Positions 6,293 to 13,880 of a DNA stretch of 14,720 bases are shown here, in pieces. Every line of letters starts with the position of its first letter. The first letter of the stretch is position 1. Under the pieces are notes generated by a model. It was not told where the DNA came from and ran no database searches. It saw nothing but the letters and a program-made list of their open reading frames with translations. A program made the position numbers and the translations under genes. Source of the DNA: an uncultured Clostridium sp. (GTDB lineage Bacteria > Bacillota > Clostridia > TANB77 > CAG-508); assembly GCA_900555075.1 (NCBI GenBank), contig USJO01000028.1, forward strand, positions 1 to 14,720. The letters run 5' to 3'.

Positions 6293-6862
6293 ATGTTGTT
6301 GGAAAACAAAAGAATAGCTATTGGTATAACAAGTTCATTTTATGCAATAAAAAAGACAATTCCTCAAATTAAAAAACTAATTCAAGATGGGGCAGATATA
6401 ATTCCAATTATGTCTTTTAACAGTTATAACCTTAAATCAAAAACACAGGATTTTATAAAAGAAATTGAGAATATAACAGGAAAACAAATAATACATACAA
6501 TAGATGAAGCAGAACCAATTGGGAACAAAACTCCAACAGATATTATGACAATTATTCCTTGTACAGGTAACACAATAGGAAAACTTGCAAATGGTATAAT
6601 TGATACTCCTGTTTTAGTAGCAGCAAAAACAAATTTAAAGAGTGGCAATAATATAGTTATTGGAATAGCTACAAATGATGGATTATCAATAGAAGCTGAA
6701 AACATAGGTAAACTTTTAAAGCAAAAAAATATTTTTTTTGTACCGTTTAGACAAGATAATCCAATAACAAAGCCAAATTCTTTATTATTTAGTTCGTTTT
6801 ATATAAAAGATACAATACTCAAGGCTTTAGAGGGGGAACAAATTCAGCCAATATTAATATAA
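6293..6862 (+). CDS. spoVFB: Dipicolinate synthase subunit B
   Basis: Subunit B, a flavoprotein-fold protein, works with subunit A to oxidise dihydrodipicolinate to dipicolinic acid in the mother cell. Dipicolinate fills the spore core with calcium and gives heat resistance. The 189-residue product follows Bacillus SpoVFB closely: GITSS near residue 11, PQIKKLIQDGAD (24-35), PCTGNTIGKLANG (89-101), DTPVLVAAK (104-112), GIATNDGLS (124-132) and FFVPFRQDNPITKPNS (148-163). AGGAGGA (6281-6287) precedes the ATG. In Bacillus spoVFA lies directly upstream and both are co-transcribed. Here the upstream gene is aspS behind a terminator, so subunit A must be encoded elsewhere or be absent. The gene has its own promoter and terminator. 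Confidence 0.92.
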   Translation: MLLENKRIAIGITSSFYAIKKTIPQIKKLIQDGADIIPIMSFNSYNLKSKTQDFIKEIENITGKQIIHTIDEAEPIGNKTPTDIMTIIPCTGNTIGKLANGIIDTPVLVAAKTNLKSGNNIVIGIATNDGLSIEAENIGKLLKQKNIFFVPFRQDNPITKPNSLLFSSFYIKDTILKALEGEQIQPILI

Positions 6863-6881
6863 GTTTTATAATAATTTATTG

Positions 6882-6908
6882 GAAAACACTTGAAAAGTGT
6901 TTTCTTTT
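6882..6908 (+). terminator. Intrinsic terminator of spoVFB
   Basis: GAAAACACTT (6882-6891) and AAGTGTTTTC (6895-6904) form a perfect 10-bp stem with a GAA loop, followed by a TTTTG run. It overlaps the -35 box of the next promoter. Confidence 0.85.
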
Positions 6909-6918
6909 GTTATACAAT
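6890..6918 (+). promoter_or_regulatory. Sigma-A promoter of the glycolytic cluster (gap)
   Basis: TTGAAA (6890-6895), 17 bases and TACAAT (6913-6918) lie 60 bases before gap. The -35 box falls in the loop region of the spoVFB terminator, so the same DNA ends one transcript and starts the next. Confidence 0.6.
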
Positions 6919-6940
6919 AGGCACGTAAAAATATTTTTTA

Positions 6941-6963
6941 ATAGCGCTTTTTGATAGCGTTTG
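6941..6963 (+). promoter_or_regulatory. Direct repeat in the gap leader, possible operator
   Basis: ATAGCGCTTT (6941-6950) and ATAGCGTTTG (6954-6963) are direct repeats spaced by 13 bases, between the promoter and the gap ribosome binding site. The first contains the palindrome AGCGCT. They could be a regulator site or chance; no regulator gene adjoins. Confidence 0.3.
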
Positions 6964-6978
6964 AAGGAGGAATTATTT

Positions 6979-7983
6979 ATGTCAGTTAAGGTTGGAATCA
7001 ATGGTTTTGGAAGAATAGGCAAGCTAGTTTTACAAGCAGCTTTAGAAAAGGAAGGGGAAATAGAAGTTGTAGCAATAAACGATCCATCTGTTGCAGCAGA
7101 TTATATGGCATATATGATAAAATTTGATACAGTACATGGAAGATTTAAAAGAGAAGTTAAAGCAGAAAACAATAAATTAGTAGTAAATGGAAAAACAATA
7201 AATGTATTTAATGAATTGGATCCACATAATATTCCTTGGGGAGCAGAAGGAGTAGAGTATGTTTTAGATTGTTCAGGTGTATTTACAACTTTAGAGAAAG
7301 CACAAGCTCACTTAGATTCAGGAGCTAAGAAAGTTTTAATTAGTGCACCATCAAAAGATGCTCCAATGTTTGTTATGGGAGTTAATAACGATAAATATGA
7401 TTCAAGTATGTCTATAATTTCAAATGCATCTTGTACAACAAACTGTTTAGCACCTTTAGCGAAGGTAATTCATGATAATTTTGGAATTAAAGAAGGATTA
7501 ATGACAACAGTTCATAGCACAACTGCAACACAAAAGACAGTTGATGGAGCCTCTAAAAAAGATTGGAGAGGTGGTAGAGCAGCATCTGCAAATATCATAC
7601 CATCATCAACAGGAGCAGCAAAAGCAGTTGGAAAAGTTATACCAGAATTAGATGGAAAACTTACAGGTATGGCATTTAGAGTTCCAACAGTAAATGTATC
7701 TGTTGTAGATTTAACATGTAATCTAGAAAAATCAGCAACCTATGAAGAAATATGTGAAGTAGTAAAGAAAGCATCAGAAAACGAATTTAAGGGTATAATA
7801 GAGTATACAGATGAGGATGTTGTATCTTCAGACTTTATACATGATAGTCATACTTGTATATTTGATAGCAAAGCTGGTATTCAATTAACAGATAAATTTG
7901 TTAAGTTAGTTGCATGGTATGATAATGAATGGGGATATTCTAACAAATTAGTTGATTTAGCAATTTATATTTCAAAAAAATAA
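6979..7983 (+). CDS. gap: NAD-dependent glyceraldehyde-3-phosphate dehydrogenase
   Basis: The enzyme oxidises glyceraldehyde 3-phosphate to 1,3-bisphosphoglycerate and reduces NAD+ in cytoplasmic glycolysis. The 334-residue product has the dinucleotide-binding NGFGRIG (8-14), D35 after AIN, which favours NAD over NADP, and the active site SNASCTTNC with Cys152 and His179. It also has the S-loop with WRGGRAASANIIPSSTGAAKA and the C-terminal WYDNEWGYSN. The wording around DYMAYMIKFDTVHGRF and the S-loop resembles the E. coli GapA/eukaryotic type more than the usual clostridial enzyme, judged from memory. A TTG at 6961 is in frame but includes the ribosome binding site AAGGAGG (6964-6970), so ATG 6979 is the start. 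pgk follows after 74 bases without a clear terminator. No CggR-type regulator lies upstream. Confidence 0.96.
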   Translation: MSVKVGINGFGRIGKLVLQAALEKEGEIEVVAINDPSVAADYMAYMIKFDTVHGRFKREVKAENNKLVVNGKTINVFNELDPHNIPWGAEGVEYVLDCSGVFTTLEKAQAHLDSGAKKVLISAPSKDAPMFVMGVNNDKYDSSMSIISNASCTTNCLAPLAKVIHDNFGIKEGLMTTVHSTTATQKTVDGASKKDWRGGRAASANIIPSSTGAAKAVGKVIPELDGKLTGMAFRVPTVNVSVVDLTCNLEKSATYEEICEVVKKASENEFKGIIEYTDEDVVSSDFIHDSHTCIFDSKAGIQLTDKFVKLVAWYDNEWGYSNKLVDLAIYISKK

Positions 7984-8057
7984 AACTTATCAAGGTATTA
8001 AATAAAACAATATAACTCTAACATCCAGATAAAAAACAATTAATTAGGAGGAAGAAT

Positions 8058-9245
8058 ATGAATAAGAAAACTGTAAGAGATATTGATGTTACAGGGAAAA
8101 GAGTTCTTGTTAGATGTGATTTTAATGTTCCACTCGATAAAGAAACTGGAAAAATTACAGATAATAGAAGAATAAGAGCTGCAATTCCTACAATAAAGTA
8201 TTTATTAGAACACAATGCAAAGGTTATACTTTGTTCACATTTGGGTAGACCAAAGGGAGAGTTTAACACGAAATATTCTTTAAAACCAGTTGCAGAAGAA
8301 CTTTCTAAATTGCTAGGACAAGAAGTAAAGCTTTCTAAAGATGTTATTGGTGAAGATACAGAAAAACTAACACAAAGCATTAAAGAAGGTGAAGTGGTTT
8401 TATTAGAAAATGTTAGATTCCATAAAGAAGAAGAAGAGAATAATCTAGAGTTTGCAAAAAGATTAGCATCTTTTGCAGAAATATACGTAAATGACGCATT
8501 TGGTACAGCACACAGAGCACATGCTTCAACAGCAGGTGTAGCAAATTATTTACCAGCAGTATCAGGTTTTTTAATTGAAAAAGAATTAAAATTTTTAGGA
8601 GCTAGTTTGGAAAATCCAAAACGACCTTTTGTAGCGATTTTAGGTGGTGCAAAGGTTTCTGATAAAATTGGTGTAATTGAAAATTTATTAGATAAGGTAA
8701 ATACTTTACTTATAGGTGGAGGAATGGCATATACTTTTTATAAGGCACAAGGACATAGTATAGGTACGTCAATATGTGAAGAAGACAAAATAGATTTAGC
8801 AAAAATGCTTTTAGAAAAAGCAAAACAAAAAAATGTTAAACTAGTATTACCTATAGATAACCATATAGCAACTAAATACTCAAATGATTCAGAAGACAAA
8901 TTTGTTGAAAACGCAGAAATACCAGATGGATTTATGGGGTTGGATATTGGACCTAAAACAATTGAATTGTTTAAAAACATTATCAAAGATGCAAAAACAG
9001 TATTATGGAATGGACCTCTTGGTGTTACAGAATTTTCAAAATTTGAAGAGGGGACTAAAGCTATTGCAATGGCTTTAGCAGAAAGTGATGCTGTAACAAT
9101 TATAGGAGGAGGAGATTCAGCTGCAGCCATAGAAAAAATGGGTTTAGCAGACAGAATGACACACATTTCAACAGGTGGAGGAGCCTCTCTAGAATTTTTG
9201 GAGGGAAAGGCTTTACCAGGTATTGAATGTTTAAATGATAAATAG
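8058..9245 (+). CDS. pgk: Phosphoglycerate kinase
   Basis: The enzyme transfers phosphate from 1,3-bisphosphoglycerate to ADP, making ATP and 3-phosphoglycerate. The 395-residue product has the family length. It shows the N-domain signature VRCDFNVPLD (18-27), SHLGRPKG (60-67), LLENVRFHKEE, NDAFGTAHRAHAS, LGGAKVSDKI, and WNGPLGVTEF. The C-domain nucleotide site is GGGDSAAA (350-357), followed by STGGGASLEFLEG. AGGAGGA (8046-8052) precedes the ATG. It lies between gap and a membrane-protein gene that begins 12 bases after its stop codon, close enough for co-transcription and probable translational coupling. Confidence 0.97.
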   Translation: MNKKTVRDIDVTGKRVLVRCDFNVPLDKETGKITDNRRIRAAIPTIKYLLEHNAKVILCSHLGRPKGEFNTKYSLKPVAEELSKLLGQEVKLSKDVIGEDTEKLTQSIKEGEVVLLENVRFHKEEEENNLEFAKRLASFAEIYVNDAFGTAHRAHASTAGVANYLPAVSGFLIEKELKFLGASLENPKRPFVAILGGAKVSDKIGVIENLLDKVNTLLIGGGMAYTFYKAQGHSIGTSICEEDKIDLAKMLLEKAKQKNVKLVLPIDNHIATKYSNDSEDKFVENAEIPDGFMGLDIGPKTIELFKNIIKDAKTVLWNGPLGVTEFSKFEEGTKAIAMALAESDAVTIIGGGDSAAAIEKMGLADRMTHISTGGGASLEFLEGKALPGIECLNDK

Positions 9246-9257
9246 AGGAGGAAAAAC

Positions 9258-9998
9258 ATGGGCAATAGTAAAAGAATAGTTATTATATTAATAGTAGTAG
9301 TAGCAATATTAATAATCGCATTAACTGGAGCAATTTTATATATTTTAGTTAATAAAAACACTGAAAATTTAAATAACAAAACAATTGTAAATACTGACAA
9401 ACTTGCAGAGACAAATACGGAAGAAGATACTAATAAAATTAAAGAAAGCATAAACAATATGGAGGTTGAAACATTTAATTCAATATTTAAATCATTTGAA
9501 GAAAAAAACTTATCTAGTTCACAAGTAAAAGCATTATTTTCAACAATAGAATCTAACAATACTACAAGAACAGATGAACATAAAGTAAAGCTAGATACAA
9601 CTGGAATAACTGATATAGAACAAATAGCTACAGATAAAACGTATATTGCTGTGTTTTCTTATGACGATGATGGTTTTATCAATGAAATAAAAGTTACAGA
9701 AGGGGACTTAAACAATTTGGCAAACAACAATCAACAAGAAGAAGTTGATGAAAAAGCAAAATTAGAGTTTAATACAAAATTTACTCAATATTTAGGAGAA
9801 ATAACAGGTAAACAACTGATTGAATTACTACAAGTAGCACAAGAAACTGTTAAAAATGATCCTACACATGAAATAACAGTAAGTTCAAACAATTTACAGA
9901 ATTTAGATGGAATTGCTGAAACGGATATTTATATAATAACATTGTCACACGATACAACAGGATATGTAAATGGTATTAATATTGATAAAAAAATGTAA
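9258..9998 (+). CDS. Uncharacterised membrane-anchored protein with two tandem repeat domains
   Basis: I do not recognise a named function. The 246-residue product starts with a short basic stretch (NSKR) and a single hydrophobic helix, about residues 7-31. A low-complexity Asn/Thr/Glu/Lys linker follows, roughly 32-68. The rest is two diverged copies of one domain, 73-148 and 171-245. Each begins FN(S/T)-x-F, has a SQV/KQL helix, then a hydrophobic-ITDIEQI / -LDGIAET- turn, a strand (TYIAVFSYD / DIYIITLSHD), and G(F/Y)-(I/V)-N-x-I near the end. With no lipobox or sorting signal, the likely form is a single-pass protein with an exported C-terminal part; a signal peptide is less likely. AGGAGGA (9246-9252) precedes the ATG, 12 bases after pgk. 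tpiA follows after a hairpin. A place inside a glycolytic cluster suggests shared expression; a role in glycolysis is not shown. Confidence 0.75.
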   Translation: MGNSKRIVIILIVVVAILIIALTGAILYILVNKNTENLNNKTIVNTDKLAETNTEEDTNKIKESINNMEVETFNSIFKSFEEKNLSSSQVKALFSTIESNNTTRTDEHKVKLDTTGITDIEQIATDKTYIAVFSYDDDGFINEIKVTEGDLNNLANNNQQEEVDEKAKLEFNTKFTQYLGEITGKQLIELLQVAQETVKNDPTHEITVSSNNLQNLDGIAETDIYIITLSHDTTGYVNGINIDKKM

Positions 9999-10002
9999 TT
10001 TA

Positions 10003-10029
10003 AAAGTCTAGCAAATATTGCTAGGCTTT
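10003..10029 (+). other. 12-bp stem-loop between the repeat-domain gene and tpiA
   Basis: AAAGTCTAGCAA (10003-10014) pairs with TTGCTAGGCTTT (10018-10029), with one G-U wobble and an ATA loop. No U run follows, and the tpiA ribosome binding site begins 5 bases later. It may mark mRNA processing, partial termination or a 3' end shield within the operon. Confidence 0.6.
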
Positions 10030-10049
10030 AGAAAAGGAGCAGAATGCAA

Positions 10050-10799
10050 ATGAGAAGAAAGATTATTGCAGGAAATTGGAAAATGAATAAATTACCAAAT
10101 GAAACAATATCATTTTTTGAAGAAATAACACCACTTGTTGCAAACACGGAAAACGAAATTGTTATATGTGCCCCATATACAGACTTATTTTATGCAATAT
10201 TATCAGCACAGGATACAAACATAAAAATAGGTGCACAAAATATGCATTGGGAGGAAAAAGGAGCATATACTGGAGAAATATCTCCACAAATGCTAAAATC
10301 AATAGGGGTTGAATATGTAATTATAGGTCATTCTGAAAGAAGACAATATTTTGCAGAAACTGATGAAACAGTTAACAAAAAAGTAAAAGCATCACATAAT
10401 GTTGGACTAAAACCAATAGTATGTATAGGGGAAACACTAAAACAAAGAGAAATTGGAATTGTAAAAGATGTTATAACAGGTCAAGTTAGGTTAGGATTAA
10501 AAGACTTGACAAAAGACCAAATAGAAAGTACAATAGTAGCGTATGAGCCAATATGGGCGATTGGTACAGGAAAAACAGCAACAAAAGAAGAATCAAACGA
10601 AACCATAAAATGGATTAGAAAAGAAATATCTGCTATGTATGGCAATGAAAGTGCAAACAAAGTTATAATTCAATATGGAGGAAGTATAAAACCAGAAAAT
10701 GCAAAAGAACTTTTTGAAATGTCTGACATTGATGGTGGTTTGGTTGGTGGTGCGAGCTTAAAACCAGATGAATTTGCCCAAATAGTAAATTACAAATAA
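10050..10799 (+). CDS. tpiA: Triosephosphate isomerase
   Basis: The enzyme interconverts dihydroxyacetone phosphate and glyceraldehyde 3-phosphate. The product from ATG 10050 has 249 residues and starts MRRKIIAGNWKMN, the family norm. Lys11 in GNWKMN, His94 in GHSERR and Glu166 in AYEPIWAIGTGKTA are the catalytic residues. The phosphate-binding loops are GTGKTA, YGGSIKPEN and GGLVGGASL. An ATG six bases earlier (10044) is in frame, but the Shine-Dalgarno AAGGAG (10034-10039) would then be only 4 bases away, while 10050 has a good spacing of 10. It follows the membrane-protein gene and a hairpin, and precedes gpmI by 14 bases. Confidence 0.97.
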   Translation: MRRKIIAGNWKMNKLPNETISFFEEITPLVANTENEIVICAPYTDLFYAILSAQDTNIKIGAQNMHWEEKGAYTGEISPQMLKSIGVEYVIIGHSERRQYFAETDETVNKKVKASHNVGLKPIVCIGETLKQREIGIVKDVITGQVRLGLKDLTKDQIESTIVAYEPIWAIGTGKTATKEESNETIKWIRKEISAMYGNESANKVIIQYGGSIKPENAKELFEMSDIDGGLVGGASLKPDEFAQIVNYK

Positions 10800-10813
10800 G
10801 GAAGGATAATTTT

Positions 10814-12340
10814 ATGAATAAAAATTTAACAATGCTAATGATACTAGATGGTTTTGGAATAAATGAAAGAAAGGATGGAAATGCCATTGCTATTGCTAAC
10901 ACACCAGTGATAGATAAATTATTAAAACTAAATCCCAATACAACAATAAAAACAAGTGGATTAGATGTAGGATTACCAGAAGGACAAATGGGAAATTCAG
11001 AAGTAGGACATACAAATATTGGTGCTGGAAGAATTGTTTATCAAGAATTAACTAGAATAACAAAATCAATAGAAGATGGAGACTTTTTTAGTATTCCAGA
11101 ATTAGTTGGCGCAATAGAAAATTGTAAAAAGCATAATTCAAAATTACATATAATGGGACTACTATCAAATGGTGGTGTTCATAGCCATATAAGACACCTA
11201 TATGCACTATTAGAACTTGCAAAAAGAAAAGATTTTGAAGACGTATATGTACATTGCTTCTTAGATGGAAGAGATACTCCACCAGCATCAGGTGAAGGAT
11301 TCATAACAGAGTTAGAACAAAAAATGGCTGAAAAGGGAGTAGGAAAAATAGCAAGTATTTCTGGAAGATTTTACAGTATGGATAGAGACAAAAGATGGGA
11401 GAGAGTTGAAAAATCATATAATGCTTTAGTAAATGGAATAGGAGAAAAGGCTACAAGTGCAACACAAGCAATAGAAGAATCATACCAAAAAGAAATATTT
11501 GATGAATTTGTACTACCTACATTAATATGTAACAATGATGAACCAATTGCTACAATAAGAGAAAATGATTCAGTAATATTCTTTAATTTTAGACCAGATA
11601 GAGCAAGAGAAATAACAAGAAGTTTAGTAGATAAGGATTTTACAGGTTTTGAAAGAAAATATTTTCCACTATACTATGTGTGCTTTACAAATTATGACGA
11701 AACAATAGAAAATGTCCACATTGTATTTAAAAAGGATGAAATAAAAAATACACTTGGAGAAATAGTTTCAAAAAAAGGTTTAACACAATTAAGAATAGCT
11801 GAAACTGAAAAATATGCGCATGTAACCTTCTTCTTTAATGGAGGAGAAGAAAAAAAATATAAGGGCGAGGATAGAATATTAATACCTTCACCAAAAGTTG
11901 AAACATATGATATGAAACCAGAAATGAGTGCAATTGAAGTTACAGATAAGGTTGTAGAAGTAATAGAAAGTAAAAAATACAATACAATTATATTAAACTA
12001 TGCAAACCCAGATATGGTAGGTCATACTGGTAATTTAGAAGCCACAATAAAGGCAATAGAAACAATAGATACTTGTGTTGGGAGAGTAGTAGAAGCACTT
12101 GAGAAAGTAAATGGGGTAGCTATAATAACAGCAGACCATGGAAATTCAGAGCAAATGATAGATTATATTACAGGAGAGCCACATACAGCACATACAACAA
12201 ATCCAGTACCACTAATATTAGTTGGTAAAAAAGCAACACTAAAGCCAGGTAGACTTGCAGACTTAGCACCTACAATGCTTGAGATTATGGGAATAGAAAA
12301 ACCAGCAGAAATGACTGGAACATCGTTAATCGACAAATAA
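10814..12340 (+). CDS. gpmI: 2,3-bisphosphoglycerate-independent phosphoglycerate mutase
   Basis: The enzyme converts 3-phosphoglycerate to 2-phosphoglycerate through a phosphoserine intermediate and needs two manganese ions. The 508-residue product has the usual length and the alkaline-phosphatase-superfamily layout. D12 in LMILDGFG is a metal ligand and S62 in EGQMGNSEVGHTNIGAGR is the phosphorylated serine. HCFLDGRDTPP and SGRFYSMDRDKRWERV mark the inserted transferase domain. NPDMVGHTG and TADHGN carry C-terminal metal ligands. In spore formers this Mn-dependent enzyme is sensitive to pH, which lets 3-phosphoglycerate build up in spores; that is family knowledge, not seen here. AAGGAAGGA (10798-10806) overlaps the tpiA stop region, so the two are tightly linked. 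Confidence 0.97.
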   Translation: MNKNLTMLMILDGFGINERKDGNAIAIANTPVIDKLLKLNPNTTIKTSGLDVGLPEGQMGNSEVGHTNIGAGRIVYQELTRITKSIEDGDFFSIPELVGAIENCKKHNSKLHIMGLLSNGGVHSHIRHLYALLELAKRKDFEDVYVHCFLDGRDTPPASGEGFITELEQKMAEKGVGKIASISGRFYSMDRDKRWERVEKSYNALVNGIGEKATSATQAIEESYQKEIFDEFVLPTLICNNDEPIATIRENDSVIFFNFRPDRAREITRSLVDKDFTGFERKYFPLYYVCFTNYDETIENVHIVFKKDEIKNTLGEIVSKKGLTQLRIAETEKYAHVTFFFNGGEEKKYKGEDRILIPSPKVETYDMKPEMSAIEVTDKVVEVIESKKYNTIILNYANPDMVGHTGNLEATIKAIETIDTCVGRVVEALEKVNGVAIITADHGNSEQMIDYITGEPHTAHTTNPVPLILVGKKATLKPGRLADLAPTMLEIMGIEKPAEMTGTSLIDK

Positions 12341-12350
12341 TAATTAGTAC

Positions 12351-12415
12351 TTAATAAATGAATGGTAGTGGCGAAGCTTCACCTCCGCCTTTAATTCTTA
12401 ACTATCATTTATTAA
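12351..12415 (+). repeat. Inverted repeat forming a long stem-loop between gpmI and eno
   Basis: TTAATAAATGA (12351-12361) and TCATTTATTAA (12405-12415) are exact complements. Inside, GGCG (12370-12373) can pair with CGCC (12385-12388), and GAAGCTTC is a self-complementary octamer. The middle is far richer in G+C than its surroundings. No T run longer than two follows, so it is not a standard terminator. It may be a small interspersed repeat or an mRNA-stability element. Confidence 0.5.
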
Positions 12416-12446
12416 TTAAAATAAATAAAAATTGGAGGAATTTAAA

Positions 12447-13745
12447 ATGAAAGATTATTTAGCAATTGAAAGAGTTAGAGCACTTGAAATATTAGACTCT
12501 AGAGGAAACCCAACAGTACAAGTTGAGGTTGTAACAGAGGATGGATCAAATGGAATAGCAATGGTACCATCTGGAGCATCAACAGGAAGTTTTGAAGCAG
12601 TAGAATTAAGGGATGGAGACAAATCAAGATACTTAGGAAAAGGTGTTACAAAAGCAGTAGCTAATGTAAATGAGATAATAGCACCAGAATTAGAAGGAAT
12701 GAATGTATTTGACCAAGTTGATATAGACAAAAAACTAATAGAAATAGATGGAACAGAAAATAAAGGCAAATTAGGAGCAAATGCGACACTAGGAGTATCT
12801 TTAGCAGTTGCAAGAGCAGCAGCAAATGCACTTGGAATGAGCCTATATAAATATATTGGTGGAGTAAACGCAAAAACGTTACCAGTTCCAATGATGAACA
12901 TATTAAATGGTGGAAAACATGCTGACAATACAGTGAATATTCAAGAATTTATGATAATGCCAATTGGTGCAAAATCATTTAGCGAATGTATAAGAATGGC
13001 AGCAGAAATTTATCACACACTTAAAAAAGTTCTAAAAACAAAAGGATTAGCAACAGGAGTAGGAGATGAAGGAGGTTTCGCTCCAAACTTATCAAGTGAT
13101 GAAGAAGCATTAAAACTAATAGTAGAAGCTATTGAACAGGCTGGATTTAAACCAGGTACAGATGTAGTTCTAGCATTAGATGTAGCAAGTACAGAAATGT
13201 ATGATGAAGCTAAAAAAATAGGAAAAGAAGGAAGCTATTATTTTTGGAAAACAGATGAATTAAAATCAGTTGATGAAATGATAGAATACTTAGTAGACCT
13301 ATCAAATAAATACCCAATAGTATCAATTGAAGATGGACTAGCAGAAGAAGATTGGGAAGGATGGAAGAAATTAACAGATAGATTAGGAAATAAACTACAA
13401 CTAGTAGGAGATGACCTATTTGTAACAAACATAAAGAGATTACAAAAGGGATTAGATAATAAAACAGCAAACAGCATACTAATTAAACTAAATCAAATCG
13501 GAACATTAACAGAAACATTAGATGCTATAGAATTAGCAAAGAAAAACGGATACACAGCAGTTGTATCACATCGTTCAGGAGAAACAGAAGACACAACATT
13601 AGCAGATGTAGCAGTAGCAACAAATGCAGGACAAATAAAAACAGGAGCACCATGTAGAACAGATAGAGTTGCAAAATACAACAGACTACTAAACATAGAA
13701 GCAGAACTAGGAAATGTTGCAATCTATCCAAACAAATTAAAATAA
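12447..13745 (+). CDS. eno: Enolase
   Basis: Enolase dehydrates 2-phosphoglycerate to phosphoenolpyruvate and is also a component of RNA-degradation complexes in some bacteria. The 432-residue product has the N-terminal LDSRGNPTVQVEV (16-28) and SGASTG (42-47). Acid-base residues are E208 in GDEGGFAP and K347 in the signature ILIKLNQIGTLTET. Magnesium ligands are D245, E295 and D322. SHRSGETEDT (374-383) completes the active site. A TTG at 12432 is in frame, but the Shine-Dalgarno GGAGG (12434-12438) lies inside that extension, so ATG 12447 is the start. It closes the gap-pgk-tpiA-gpmI-eno cluster. The 106-base gap with a stem-loop upstream leaves open whether it has its own promoter. Confidence 0.97.
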   Translation: MKDYLAIERVRALEILDSRGNPTVQVEVVTEDGSNGIAMVPSGASTGSFEAVELRDGDKSRYLGKGVTKAVANVNEIIAPELEGMNVFDQVDIDKKLIEIDGTENKGKLGANATLGVSLAVARAAANALGMSLYKYIGGVNAKTLPVPMMNILNGGKHADNTVNIQEFMIMPIGAKSFSECIRMAAEIYHTLKKVLKTKGLATGVGDEGGFAPNLSSDEEALKLIVEAIEQAGFKPGTDVVLALDVASTEMYDEAKKIGKEGSYYFWKTDELKSVDEMIEYLVDLSNKYPIVSIEDGLAEEDWEGWKKLTDRLGNKLQLVGDDLFVTNIKRLQKGLDNKTANSILIKLNQIGTLTETLDAIELAKKNGYTAVVSHRSGETEDTTLADVAVATNAGQIKTGAPCRTDRVAKYNRLLNIEAELGNVAIYPNKLK

Positions 13746-13758
13746 AACCAAAACAAAA

Positions 13759-13782
13759 GGGAACGGTTTTAAAACCGTTCCC
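13759..13782 (-). terminator. Perfect 24-nt palindrome after eno; U tail on the minus strand
   Basis: GGGAACGGTTTT (13759-13770) and AAAACCGTTCCC (13771-13782) are exact complements. On the plus strand A-rich sequence follows, so it is a poor plus-strand terminator. On the minus strand the stem is followed by TTTTGTTTTGG, a fair U tail. It may block antisense transcription into eno, or act as a 3' stabilising hairpin for eno mRNA. Confidence 0.55.
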
Positions 13783-13797
13783 AAAACAAAAAAACAT

Positions 13798-13873
13798 TGG
13801 GGTGTCGCCAAGTGGTAAGGCATCGGACTCTGACTCCGACATTCCGTAGGTTCGAATCCTACCACCCCAGCCA
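13798..13873 (+). tRNA. tRNA-Gln (anticodon CUG)
   Basis: The sequence folds as a full cloverleaf. The acceptor stem TGGGGTG/CACCCCA joins 13798-13804 to 13863-13869, with discriminator G13870 and an encoded CCA (13871-13873). The anticodon stem TCGGA/TCCGA carries loop CTCTGAC, giving anticodon CTG for glutamine. The T arm is GTAGG-TTCGAAT-CCTAC. It closely resembles bacterial tRNA-Gln. It lies 16 bases after the palindrome that follows eno, with no clear promoter in between, so it may be cut from eno read-through. Confidence 0.95.
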
Positions 13874-13880
13874 AAATTCC

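Noticed and set aside
8738..9559. 273-codon minus-strand frame opposite pgk and the repeat-domain gene
   Set aside because: It is antisense to two well-supported genes and arises from their codon bias; it has no recognisable domain.
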